Shown: positions 32,747-44,200 of the stretch, piece by piece
How positions within the stretch are numbered: position 1 is the stretch's first letter
Layout: each line of letters begins with the position of its first letter
Assembly: GCA_017449975.1 (NCBI GenBank)
Contig: JAFSYK010000071.1
Location: 1 to 64,000 of the forward strand
DNA from: Bacteroidales bacterium
Lineage (GTDB): Bacteria > Bacteroidota > Bacteroidia > Bacteroidales > P3
Direction of reading: 5' to 3'
Length of the DNA: 64,000 nucleotides
Position numbers and translations under genes: made by a program
The notes under the pieces: model-generated
What the model was told of the DNA's origin: nothing
The model's input: only the letters and a program-made list of their open reading frames with translations
Databases searched by the model: none

Positions 32747-33766
32747 CTGGATATCTCTCTCGTCAAGTGGCTGGGCCAGCAGACCGATGAACTTCGCCGT
32801 GTTGTCGAACTCCATGCGGGTGTAGGTCTTGCCGCCGCCTTTGACTTTCTGACTCACCACGACGTAGGTGTAGGGCTTGGGTTTCTTGCCGTCGATACCG
32901 CGGTACTTGGCATCGTACTCGTAGACCACCATCTTCTCCACCTTGTATTTCTCGCCACGGAAAGCCTGCTTCAGATACTTCAGGATGGCGCTGGTGTAAC
33001 GCTCTTCGGCCAACACCTTGCCCGTCTTCACGAGCGTCTGCGTCTCGGTGCTGTAGACCGCTTCAAACTCCGCATCCTGGTTGTTGCTGTAATAGGCCAC
33101 CATCTCGTCGTTGCCACGGGCCACCCAGTCGGGACCCTCGCTGAGGCGCGTCGGGGGATAGCGCTTGGTGAAGTTGGCCACCATAGCGTCGCTCGGGCCC
33201 TTGCGGTCGTCGATGGGATTGTCGACCTCGGGGACAGGGCGCGTGTCGCGCTTGACGGTGGTACCACCCTCGTCAGGGTTGTTGTGCGTGTAGTAGTCAC
33301 GCTTCACCTCGTCGGGGTCGGGAGCGGTGGTCTGCATCAGCTTGCCACGGGTGTCGAAAATCATCTCATACTCGCTACCGGCGAGACCCTTCTTCTGGAT
33401 CATCATACGGTAGTAGGTGTCGCCGTTCATCTCCTCAACCAAGTCGATGCTGCGGATACGATAGCCCGGGTAGTTGTTGACGAAATAGGTGTTCATCAGC
33501 GTGGGGCACTCCGACTCCTTGATGGGGAAGGCGCTGTACTGCCAGTCGCCCGAGGCGGTGAAATAGGCGCGGCCGTGCTGACCGTCGACCACCAAGTCAG
33601 CGATATACTGTCCCGGGGCCTGATACCAGGTCTTCACCTTGACATCCTCGTAGGTCTTCTGGAGAGCCAGGAGGACAGACTGCGGCACCGCAGTTTCTTT
33701 GACCTTGGTCTGGGCTCCTGCCAACAGCGGCAGTGCCAAGAGGAAAGCAAAAAAGAATCTTTTCAT
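32744..33766 (-). CDS. periplasmic PepSY-like protein
   Basis: The 340 residues have a signal peptide (hydrophobic core FFFAFLLALPLLAGAQ) and two similar domains. Each contains the pattern ending in EY(E/D) after a Tyr-rich strand (YRMMIQKKGLAGSEYEM, and later YVVVSQKVKGGGKTYTR), consistent with PepSY-like repeats. A Pro/Asp-rich linker (TRPVPEVDNPIDDRKG) separates them. The PepSY-like family is widespread in gut Bacteroidota, but its function is unknown. It lies 99 bases downstream of purA with no separate promoter, so they may be co-transcribed. Confidence 0.7.
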   Translation of the reverse strand: MKRFFFAFLLALPLLAGAQTKVKETAVPQSVLLALQKTYEDVKVKTWYQAPGQYIADLVVDGQHGRAYFTASGDWQYSAFPIKESECPTLMNTYFVNNYPGYRIRSIDLVEEMNGDTYYRMMIQKKGLAGSEYEMIFDTRGKLMQTTAPDPDEVKRDYYTHNNPDEGGTTVKRDTRPVPEVDNPIDDRKGPSDAMVANFTKRYPPTRLSEGPDWVARGNDEMVAYYSNNQDAEFEAVYSTETQTLVKTGKVLAEERYTSAILKYLKQAFRGEKYKVEKMVVYEYDAKYRGIDGKKPKPYTYVVVSQKVKGGGKTYTRMEFDNTAKFIGLLAQPLDERDIQ

Positions 33767-33778
33767 CTGAGTTTCTAT

Positions 33779-33842
33779 TAAGCTAATTGGACTAATTGGA
33801 CTAATTGGGCTTATTAGTTTCTTTATTAGTTCTCTTTATTTA
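33779..33842. repeat. 9-bp GACTAATTG array and AT-rich tail
   Basis: Three to four units (GCTAATTGG, ACTAATTGG, ACTAATTGG, GCTTATTAG) sit in the purA/PepSY spacer, followed by an imperfect TTTATTAGTT repeat. Confidence 0.8.
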
Positions 33843-33865
33843 GATTTTATTTCACAAATCACGGG

Positions 33866-35167
33866 TCACTTAAACAGCGTATCTTTTCTGTCGGGGCTGG
33901 TGGAGACCGCCATGATGGGTGTCTGCGTAGCCTCTTCGATGGCATGCAGGTAGTCGAGCAGGCGTTGCGGCAGCTTGTCGAAACTCTCGATGCCGGCGAG
34001 GCTCTGCTTCCAGCCTGCGTAGTGTTTCCAGTTGGGTTGAATCTCCACGGCGTTGAACTCAAACGGTATCTCGTCGGTCTTTTCGCCGTTGATGAGATAG
34101 CTGTCGCACATCAGCACCTCGTCGAAGTCGTTCATCACATCGGGCTTGGTGACGATGAGATCCGTCACGCCGTTGAGCATGCAGGCGTAGCGCAGCGCGG
34201 GCAAGTCTATCCAGCCACAGCGGCGCGAGCGGCCGGTCGTGGCGCCATACTCGTGACCCAGCTCGCAGAGCGTGCGTCCCGTGTCGTCGAACAGCTCCGT
34301 GGGGAAGGGGCCGGCACCCACACGGGTGCAATAGGCCTTGGTGATACCCATCACGCGGCCGATGGACGACGGAGCCACGCCGAGACCCGAGCAGACGCCC
34401 GCCGTCACCGTCGACGAAGAGGTGACGAAAGGATAGCTGCCAAAGTCCACGTCGAGCATCGAGCCCTGTGCGCCTTCGGCCAGCACACGACGGCCCTGAC
34501 GCAGGCAGTCGTTGATGAAGTACTCGCTATTGATGAGGTGGAACGAGCGCAGCAGGTCGAGCGACGCCATCCACTGTTGCTCGTACTCTTCGAGCGTCAT
34601 GCCGTCGATGCGGAACGCCGCGGTGTCGAAACCGAGGGTCTTGGCCATCTGCAGGTGCTGCAGTTTCAGCAGCTCGTATTTCTCGCAGAAATCGAACTCC
34701 AGCGTATCGCCCACACGGAGACCGGTACGGGCAATCTTGTCGGTATAGGCGGGACCGATACCCTTCAGTGTCGAGCCGATTTTGGCGTTGCCCTTCGCCT
34801 GTTCGTTGGCGGCGTCGAGCAGTCGGTGCGACGGCAGGATAAGGTGTGCCTTCTTGGAGATATAGAGATTGTGTTTGGCGTCGACCTGCTTCTCACGCAG
34901 CGCCGCCACCTCTTGACTGAGGATGCGGGGCTCGATCAGCACGCCGTTGCCAATAATGTTCAACTTGTCGGGATGAAAGATACCCGATGGGATGATGTGG
35001 AGCACATGTTTCATGCCGTTGAACTCCAACGTATGACCCGCATTGGGGCCACCCTGGAAGCGGGCAATGACATCGTAGTGCGGTGTCAGCACATCGACCA
35101 CCTTACCTTTTCCTTCATCGCCCCACTGCAAACCCAGCAGGACATCCACTTTACTCTTTAGTTGCAT
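33866..35167 (-). CDS. purA: adenylosuccinate synthetase
   Basis: PurA makes adenylosuccinate from IMP, aspartate and GTP, the committed step to AMP. The 433 residues are the usual length. The N-terminal QWGDEGKGK motif (about 14-22) contains the catalytic Asp and the GTP loop. GGPNAGHTLEF (about 39-49) contains the catalytic His. GIGPAYTDKIARTG and the C-terminal VSTSPDRKDT are also present. It has a TATCTTTG promoter just downstream of the terminator of the giant gene, so it is regulated separately. Confidence 0.97.
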   Translation of the reverse strand: MQLKSKVDVLLGLQWGDEGKGKVVDVLTPHYDVIARFQGGPNAGHTLEFNGMKHVLHIIPSGIFHPDKLNIIGNGVLIEPRILSQEVAALREKQVDAKHNLYISKKAHLILPSHRLLDAANEQAKGNAKIGSTLKGIGPAYTDKIARTGLRVGDTLEFDFCEKYELLKLQHLQMAKTLGFDTAAFRIDGMTLEEYEQQWMASLDLLRSFHLINSEYFINDCLRQGRRVLAEGAQGSMLDVDFGSYPFVTSSSTVTAGVCSGLGVAPSSIGRVMGITKAYCTRVGAGPFPTELFDDTGRTLCELGHEYGATTGRSRRCGWIDLPALRYACMLNGVTDLIVTKPDVMNDFDEVLMCDSYLINGEKTDEIPFEFNAVEIQPNWKHYAGWKQSLAGIESFDKLPQRLLDYLHAIEEATQTPIMAVSTSPDRKDTLFK

Positions 35168-35187
35168 TGTAGTAAAATTAGCCGATG

Positions 35188-35195
35188 CAAAGATA
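35188..35195 (-). promoter_or_regulatory. -7 box TATCTTTG for purA
   Basis: The reverse complement of CAAAGATA lies 21 bases before purA's ATG, between the gene and the terminator of the giant gene. Confidence 0.7.
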
Positions 35196-35199
35196 AGAA

Positions 35200-35237
35200 A
35201 AAAAAAGGAGCCTGCGAATTCGCAGGCTCCTTTTTTT
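35200..35237 (-). terminator. terminator of the giant surface protein gene
   Basis: A perfect 19-bp palindrome (arms AAAAAAAGGAGCCTGCGAA and its complement) gives T-runs on both strands. It lies 30 bases downstream of the giant gene's stop codon on the minus strand. Confidence 0.92.
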
Positions 35238-35267
35238 CGGGCAAATGCTCATTTGCCCACTTCACCG

Positions 35268-38200
35268 TTAGCGCTTCACAACCTTGCGCAGCGTGGTGCC
35301 TTCGGGCACCGTGATGCGCAGCGTGTAAGTACCGGCGGCGAGGTTAGAGAGATCGAACGTGTTGGTGTTCTCGAAGAGCGCCACGCGGCGACCGACCAAG
35401 TCGAGGACCTCGACCTTGTCAATCTGCTCAGCGCTGATCTGGACGTAACCAGTGGTCGGGTTCGGGTAGACCTTCACGAGCGCGAGCACGTCGGCCGTCT
35501 CGATACCGTCATTCTGGTTCAGCGTCAGGTGAATCGTGCTGTCGCAACCAGCCACGTTGGTGATGACGACGTCGTACTGACCGAAGGCTTCGAAGTTCTC
35601 ACCTGCGAAGGTGTAGGGAAGCTCGCTCGGGTCAATCGTCACGGTCACATCTTCTTCCGTGCTGTAGTTGATAGTCAGATTCAGCGTAACAACACTGTCG
35701 CAACCATTGAGGGCAGCCAGCGTATGAGTCAGTTCGGCCGACTCATAGTAGGAGTTGCCATACCAGGTATAGCTGTCGCAAGCCGTCTCATTGATGTTCG
35801 TGTTGTAGGTTTCGAGAATCGTCAGCGTCAAGGTGTCGCGGATATCGCAACCCTCAGGCGTGGTACCACGGTAGGTCTTCACACCCGTCTGGTTGTAGGT
35901 ACGTCCGTTGACCTCCCACGTGTAAGGACCGCAGTTGGTCACATACTCGTGGCTACGCTCGCTGTAGTTGATGGTCAGGTTGATGTTGACAATACTGTCG
36001 CAACCGTTGACCGACACCAACGTGTCGTTGTAGAGAGTCGTCTCGGTGTAGGTGACACCATTCCAGGTGTAACTATCGCAAGCCGTATCGGTGACAGCGA
36101 AGTTATAGGTCTGGTTGATGGTCAACACCAACGTATCGCGGATGTCGCAACCCTCAGGCGTGGTGCCACGGTAGGTCTTCACACCCGTCTGGTTGTAGGT
36201 ATGACCGTTGACAGCCCAGGTGTAAGGACCGCAACTGTTCACCGTATCGCGGAAGGACTCGCTGTAGTTGATGGTCAGGTTGATGTTGACAATACTGTCG
36301 CAACCGTTGACCGACTGCAGCGTGTCGTTGTAGACAGTCGACTCGGTGTAGGTGGTACCATTCCAAGTGTAGCTGTCGCAAGCCGTGTCGGTGACAGCGA
36401 TGTTGTAGGTCTGATTGATGGTCAACACCAGCGTATCGCGGATGTCGCAACCCTCAGGCGTGGTGCCGCGGTAGGTCTTCATACCCGTCTGGTTGTAGGT
36501 ATGATTGTTGACAGCCCAAGTGTAAGGACCGCAACTGTTCACCGTATCGCGGAAGGACTCGCTGTAGTTGATGGTCAGCGTCAAGGTGACGACACTGTCG
36601 CAGAGGTTGGAGCCAACCAGCGTGTCGATCAGAACAGTAGACTCGGTGTAGGTGTTACCATGCCAAGTGTAGCTGTCGCAAGCCGTATCAAAGGCGGTGC
36701 CAGTGGTGGGCTCGAGAATCGTCAGCGTCAGCGTGTCGAAGATGTCGCAACCCGCGGGCGTGAAGCCATGGTAGGTCTGTACACCAGACTGGCTGTAGGT
36801 CTGACCCGTGACAGCCCAGGTGTAAGAGACGCAGCTGCTCACCACCGTGTTGTTGCTCTCGCTGTTGTTGATCGTCAGGCTCAAGGTCACGATGCTGTCG
36901 CAGCTGTTAGCGGCGGCCAGCGTATCGACCAGAATAGCCGACTCAGTGTAGATGTTGCCATTCCAAGTGTAGCTGTCGCAAGCCGAGTCAACAGCCGACA
37001 CGTTGTACGAGTTGTTGATCGTCAGGTGCAGCGTAACAATGCTGTCGCAACCACCAATCGAAGTCAGCGAATCGACATCCACCGTCGAGGCAGTGTAGGT
37101 CTGGCCGTTCCACTCGTAGCTGTCGCAAGCCGTCTCATAGAGGTCGGTGGTGATAGCGTCGGAGATGGTCAGGTTCAGCGTCACAGTACTGTCGCAGCCG
37201 TTGAGGGCGGTGAAAGTAGCGTTCTGCATCGTCGACTCGGTGTAGGTGTTGCCATTCCAGGTGTAGCTGCCACAGGCAGTCTGGTTGTCAACCACAGTAT
37301 ACGACGGTTTGATGGTCAGCGTCAGCGTTACGATGCTGTCGCAACCGTTGGCGGCACCAGCCGTAATGGTGTGGTTGTAGTCACCCGAAGTGGTGTAGGT
37401 CTCGCCATACCAGACAAGGCTGTCGCAAGCCTCGGCATTGGTCTGGCCCATCTGCGCGTGGTTGATGGTCAGGTGCAGCGTCACGATGCTGTCGCAACCG
37501 TTGGCAGCGCCGGCGGTCAGCGTGTGGCTACGGTCGCCCGACGTGGTGTAGGTGGTACCATACCAGTCGTAGCTTTCGCAAGCCGTCTCGCTAATCTCAC
37601 CCGACTGCGGGTAGTTGATCGTCAGGTGCAGCGTCACGGTGCTGTCGCAACCGGTGGAAGCGCCACCAGCAATCGTGTAGGTCGGGTCAGCCGACTCGGT
37701 GTAGATGTGGCCATGCCATGCGTAGCTATTGCAAGCGGTATCATAGATTTCGCTGCCAATAACATCGCTGATGGTCAGGTTCAGGGTCACCGTACTGTCG
37801 CAGTTGTTGATGGAGGTGAAGGAGGCGCTCTGCGTCGTCGACTCGTGGTAGGTCGTGCCGTTCCACTCGTAGGCGTTGCAGGTAACCACATTGTTCACCA
37901 AGTTATACGACGGGCTGACCGTGAGGTTCAGCGTCACGATGCTGTCGCAGCCGTTGGCGGCGCCAGCCTCAATGGTGTAGGTCGGCGTATTGGTGCTGGC
38001 ATAGTACCAGGTGCCATGCCACTCAGCGCTGTCGCAAGCCACCACAACATCCGTGTAGAGACCGAGCGTCTTCACCGTCAACACCAGGGTGTCACGGATG
38101 AGACAGCCTTCGGGCGTCGTGTTGTTGTAGTACTTGTTACCCGACGTGCTATAGGTCTGACCGTTGCGCTCCCAGGTGTAATCACCGCAGGACTCAACAA

Positions 38201-41200
38201 TCTCCTTGCTGTGGCTACCCGTACCAATCGAGAGCGTCAGCGTATCGGTGCTGGCGCAACCCTCGAGGCTGGTGTAGCTGTAGAGCTCGTCAGTGACGCT
38301 CTCGGTAAAGACAACCGAGGTACCGTCGCCACGAGTCCAGGTGTAGCTGTCGCAAGCACCCTCGTTGAAGCGAGTGCTGGTGCTGTGACGGATTGTCAGG
38401 TGCAGCGAGTCGGAGCTGGCGCAACCGGCGAGGTTCTCATACAGGTACACCTGCTCCGTAGAGGCGGTGTAGACCAGTTCTTCACCGTCGGCGCGGTTCC
38501 AAGTGTAGGTGTCGCACACATCAGCGGTGGTGCTAGTGTGGGTCGAGTTGTTCACAGTGAGGTGCAGCACATCGGTACCGGTGCAGGCGCCCACCGAATA
38601 GGTATAGGTGTAGTCGTCCGTAACGGTACGATACTGACCGTGCCACAGCAAGCTGTCGCAAACCGTGATCGTGGTGTCGCTACCCAGACCCTCGCTGCTG
38701 ACGATGGTCAGCTGCAGGTTCTCGGTGTGCGGGCAACCGGCGAGGTTGGTCGTCACCACCTGGTCGGTGTTGTCACCAACCGTGGTGTAGGTCTGGCCGT
38801 TGACGGACCAAGTGTACTCGTCGCAAGCGGTAACCGTCGTGGTATTCTCCGTGCTGGCGTTGATGGTCAGCGCGAAGTGGATGGTCGAATCGCAACCGGC
38901 AACGGTGGTGGTGTAGACCACAGCATCATTAGTGCTAGCGGTGAACACCTCCGTCGACTGCGCGCCACCCGTGAAGGTGTAGCGGTAGCTGTCGCAACCC
39001 ATCTGAGCCTCGACCGTCTCCTCGTTGGAGGTGTTGATGGTCAGGTAGAGGGTATCCGTGCTCGGGCAGTTCTCAGTGCTGGTATAAGCATAGGTAAGAC
39101 CGTTGGCACTCTCCGTGAAGGTCTGGGTCGTACCGTCGGTACGGGTCCAGGTGTAACTGTCGCACTGCGGCTCGGGACGGAATCCCGTGCTGCTGCTGTG
39201 ACGCACCGTCAGGTTCAGCGTCAGGTGGATACGACCGCCGGCACCGGGATCGTCGAAGGTCTTCTCATAGGTACCGGAAGTGGTGTAGGTCTCAACGACA
39301 CTGTTGTCGCTACGACGCAGCACAAACGCATCGCAGACATCCTCCGTTCTGGTGCTGTCAATCGTCTCGGCCGTGAAGTAGGCGCGGATCGAGAGGTTGG
39401 CGTTGGGCATCGTAACGGTGCGGGTCGCGTTGGCATAGTCGGCATCGGTCTCAGCGAGATCGCCCCAGTGGCTGAACATGTAATGCTCATTGGCATTGGC
39501 GGTCAGCGTGTGCTCAGTCATGTACTTGACAGTCATGCTGACACCGTTCTGGCCGTTCACAGGAGCCACACCGTCGAGTGTCACAGAACCCATGTTGGCG
39601 TCGGTCGAAGCCACATAGACATTGAGCGTATGGCTCAGGGTGTCGAAGTTGGCAGTCAGCACCGTGTCGCTGGTCGGGTAGACGGTCAGCTCGGCCTCGT
39701 TCGAGACAGTGTCACCGTTCGCGTTGGACCAGTAGACGAACTCGTAGCCCTCGTTGGCGGTAGCCGTGAGGGTGGCGCCGGTGTTGGCAAAGTACTTACC
39801 TGCGGTATTCGTATCGCCAGCAATGGCCACCGTACCACGCTCGTCGTCGGTCTCAGCAACTATAGCGGTCACGTCAAAGGCGGGCGACATAGCCACCACG
39901 AAGTTGTTGATACCCCAGCTGCAACCATTCTCACCCTCGTACTTGAAGATGACGCGGAAGGTCTGACCCAAGTAGGCATTCAAATCCAGCGTACGGGTGA
40001 AGTAGCCGTTCGACATCTCCGTTGCAGCCGGAGCATAGATAGGCTCAACAGGTTCCGTGGTGCCTTCTGGCAGCACATAGACCTTGCCTTGGTAGTTAGC
40101 CGCATTGTAGATATACTCCCGGAACGAGAGAATAGCATGACCATCATTGGGCAGCTCGATAGCTGGCGACATCAGGATGGCGTCACCCTCAGTTGCCCAG
40201 TGGGTTGATGTAGCCTCAAAGTTGTAGTAGACAAAGTGGAGCACACCGGAAAGAGTGGCCACATACCAGGAACCATAGTTTTCATCGGTCGTTGCCAGTC
40301 CGTTGTTGCCGAGCGTCCAGCAAGACACACGGTCTTCCATACTAAAGTCTTCAACATAAGGATTGTCGACAGTCACCGCGATGGTGCCGCAGACATAGAA
40401 CTCGTTGCCGTCAGTCCAGCGGCTGTTGCCGTCGGTATCACCGCAGTTGGCGCGGACATGCCAGCCATAGTTTTGGCCGCCAGCCAGCGTCAGCGTCCAC
40501 GAAGTATCCATGGTAGTAGCGGTGGTAACGTTCTCCTCGTCGCCAACCACCCAGTACTCGTAGGTGTAGCTCTCAGGAGTACCATTCTCGCCAGCGGACA
40601 CGATGAAGGTCACCGTCTGGTTGTCGCCAGCCATGGCCAGCGCAGTGACGGGAGCCGAGCAGGTGGGAGCGGTGACAAAGTGCGTCATTGCCCATTTGTC
40701 ATAGATACCCTCAGTGGCATCGCAGACAGGACGTACATAGACGTAGTAGTCGGCATCCACCGTGAGGTTGGTCAGCGACTGATTGACCGTCGTCAGCACG
40801 GTGGACTGAGCCGCGGCCAAAGCCGTGGAGTCAAGCGCGGTATTGGAGACCACCATGTTCCACTGCAGCTCGCTGCCACCAGGCAACCAGCTGACCTCTG
40901 CGCTGTTGCTGGTCACATTGCTGTTGGCCAGGCTACGCACAGCGTGGCAGTCGGGCGGCACAACACAGAAGTCAACCGTCGGCAAGAAATGGCTAACCGT
41001 ACCAGTGCCTGTAAAGTTGTAGTTAGATGCGCCATAGCCATAACGCGAACCATTGTCAGCACTATCTGCTGCAAATGTAATCGTACAGTAGCTACCTGAA
41101 TCCTCCTCATTGTTCTGGAAGGCAATCAGCAGGTTGCCACCATTGTAGATGAAGGGCTCGTCAAGTGTGACGGTGAAACCACCGGCAATAGAGAAGTCGC

Positions 41201-44200
41201 TCTGAGAAACCGTGCCATCATAAACCAATGTTGCATTGGCAATGCTATGGAATCCGGCGGCAAGGTCAGCTTCAGTAACCTCCTGCATCCAAACCTTCAT
41301 GCTCTTGTTGCTACCCATGTTGTTCGTACCGGGGTCCGTGACGTGGTAGTGCAGGCTAAGAATTTCCTGTCCGATCACATTGGTAAGCATCGAAGCGGGA
41401 TAGAGGGACTGTGTTCCCTGAGGATCATCCATCCACAAGCCATAGATAGGAGCGTTGGTTGTCGTACCGGTACCTTCGGCCACAGTGATGCAGTCGCCAG
41501 GAGTGGTGGGCGTGGTGAAGCTGAGGTCGTTGTAGACCTCGCTCTCCGCCTCACCGCAGAGGGCGTAGAGTTCGACCTCATAGGTCGTCTCGGAGTTGAG
41601 ACCCAGCACCGTGTAGGGATGGCTGTTGACCACCTGGTCAAAGGCCGTCACCGGCTCTTGGTTCTCATCGAGCGACGTCAGCACCAGTCTCCAGGAGGTG
41701 GCGGCGCTGAATTCGCCGTCGGTCCAGTCAATGACAGCAGCGTTGAAGTAGGCTGTTGCCTCGGCGTCGACGACCCACGGACACTCGGGACCCGTGACGA
41801 AGCTCACCATCTGCCAGGGGCTTTCACCCTCATCGCCACAGTTGTGACGCACATAGAAGAAGTAGGGCGTCTCGAAGTCGAGGCCGGTGGTGTCGAACTC
41901 GTTGGTAGCAGCGAGGTCAACAAACTCTGCCTGAGCCAAAGCAGCTTCGTCGAGCATCGTGGTGGACAGCACATACTGGGCCGGGCTGTTCTGGTCGTTG
42001 GTCCAGGTGAAGTGTGCTGCGTTGCGGTCAGTCATCGTCACCGTCAGGTTGTCAGCCGTGTGGCAGACGCTGTTGGTACGGAACGTAACCATCACCCACT
42101 CGCTGGTACCGTCGTTGTGTGCCGAGTCGAGCTCGCAGTTGGCGCGGACGTAGACATAGTAGTTGGTGTAAGCCACCAAGTTCTCGAAATCGTAGGAGGT
42201 AACATCGGCGTTCGTCGTGAAGGTCGGCTGCACGCCCTCGAAATCGGTAATCGGAGTCTCGCTGAGAACAATCTCGTAGCCCGTGAGGTAGTCGCTCTCG
42301 GAAGCAGACCATTTCAGCGTGGCCGTCTCGGTACCCAGGCTGTCAATCGTAGCATTGGCAATAACGGCACAGCCAAACTCTTCACCACAGAAGTTGAACT
42401 TGATAACGGGGCGAGTCGAAGAAGAGCTACCATAATCCACCGATGAAAGATCCGTAATGTCGATGGGGTTGCTATCGCGGTAGCGGTAGATGGTGCGGTT
42501 GGCACCGGCGGTCGAACCGCGAACACTCCAACCGAGAGCGCTTGTTGCAGTGCTGTTGGAAAGCATACCGACAACAATGTTAGCGGAGCCATCCCACTCG
42601 AAGGGCTCGTCGAACTCATAGACACGCCAGCCAGCCTGATAGCTGTTCAGCGTCGGGCCATAGACAAGCGTCATCTCATCGGCCGGGACGAAGGCGTCAG
42701 CGCCGCTGGAAGCGAAAGCACTGTTCGTCGTGGTGCCGATATAGACCGACTGAGTCTTGTCGTAGGTCGAAGAGGTTCCCGTATACAGGAAGGCAATCGA
42801 ACGAATCGAACCTGCCTCGACACCTGCGGCAGCCAAATCAGCGGCAGTGTAAATGTGCTGACTGTAGGTATTGCCGTAAGAGGTGTAGAGCAGATAAGCC
42901 GTCGTCGTGGAGTTGGAGTCACCCACCGTGAAGGTCGTACCCTCTGCAGTGCAGTTATAATAACCCAGCTTTTTCGTGACAACACGGAGATACTGAGCCA
43001 AGGTCCAATCCACGGTACAGGCGTTCTTCAGATAGACATAGATGGTATCGCCACGATCGAGACCAGTCAACGTGTAGTTGCGGGTCATGCCTTCGCCAGC
43101 CACGTTGATGGTCTGGATGTGCTGCTCGGCAGCCCAAGCGGCGAAGTCGGTGACGGTGGTATCGGAGACGATAAGGTCGAAGTTCTCGACAGTCGCGTCA
43201 CCAATGTTCCAAGTGAGGTCAGCAGAAATACGCGTGGTCTGGGCGGAGAGGTGGTTGGCCGTAGCGCAGCTCTCGACGGCAACGGTAACCGTCCAGTCGC
43301 GATAGATGTTCGTATCCTGTGCGTAGACGCGGAAGACCACCGGTGCGGTGAAGTCAACCGAGTCGCCCGACACTACCGTATCGCCGGCAATCTCCACACG
43401 CGACACATAGGCCGACGTGGCGAAGAACGGCGTCAGTGCGGTGATATCGGTGCCCGCCATCACGGTAAGTTCAACCGTGCTGTTGGCGTCGTTGATGACG
43501 GCGGTATCCATCTGGAAGCCGGCCGGGTAGTACGGACTCACCGTGAAGGCGGTGATAGCAGTGGCGGCACTGAGCGTATGGAACACGGCGTGCTCTTCAG
43601 CGTAGTCGCTGACACCATTATCCTGCAGCATACAGTTGCTCATCACCTGCAAATCGTAGTTGGTATCGGCAGTGAGACCCGTCAACGTGAAACGCACGCT
43701 GTCGTTGTTCTCGCCAAAGACCACCACATCGGCAAGGGTCACATCGTAGTAGGCGTTCTGGCCATCCCAAATGTTCCAAGCCTCAACGTCGGCATTGCCG
43801 CGGTGCCAAATCAGCGTAGCGCTGTTGGAGGTCACCGATTCGGCCATGAAGCCGCTGGGACGGAAGCAGTTGCTCTGGGTACGGAACATGCCGGCAGCCG
43901 ACCAGTTGCTCCAGCCGTCCTCATAAGGATCGACGTTGCAGTTGGTGCGGACATAGACGAAGTAGTCGGTGTTGGGCTCGAGACCCTCAACCACATAGAA
44001 AGTATCCTCGATGTCGCTGATAGCATTGACATTCGTGAAGTCCGTCACCTCGTTCTCGGCAGCGATGATCAACTCATACGAAGCCACGTGGTCGGCGATA
44101 GAAGCCGGCCAGGAGATGATAGCCGAGTTGTTGGTCACATTGTTGGCAGTGGGAGCCTCCATAGTGGGGCAGGCCGGCATAATACCACAGAGGCCGAACT

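Noticed and set aside
36141-36741. Transposable element as cause of the 300-bp repeats
   Set aside because: The copies are tandem, in frame and coding, with no terminal inverted repeats or transposase, so domain duplication explains them.
35253-40208. A 1651-residue open frame on the plus strand opposite the giant gene
   Set aside because: It is antisense to the Cys-repeat region of the giant gene, has no recognisable domain or ribosome binding site, and repeats because the sense strand repeats. It arises from the GC-rich codon pattern.
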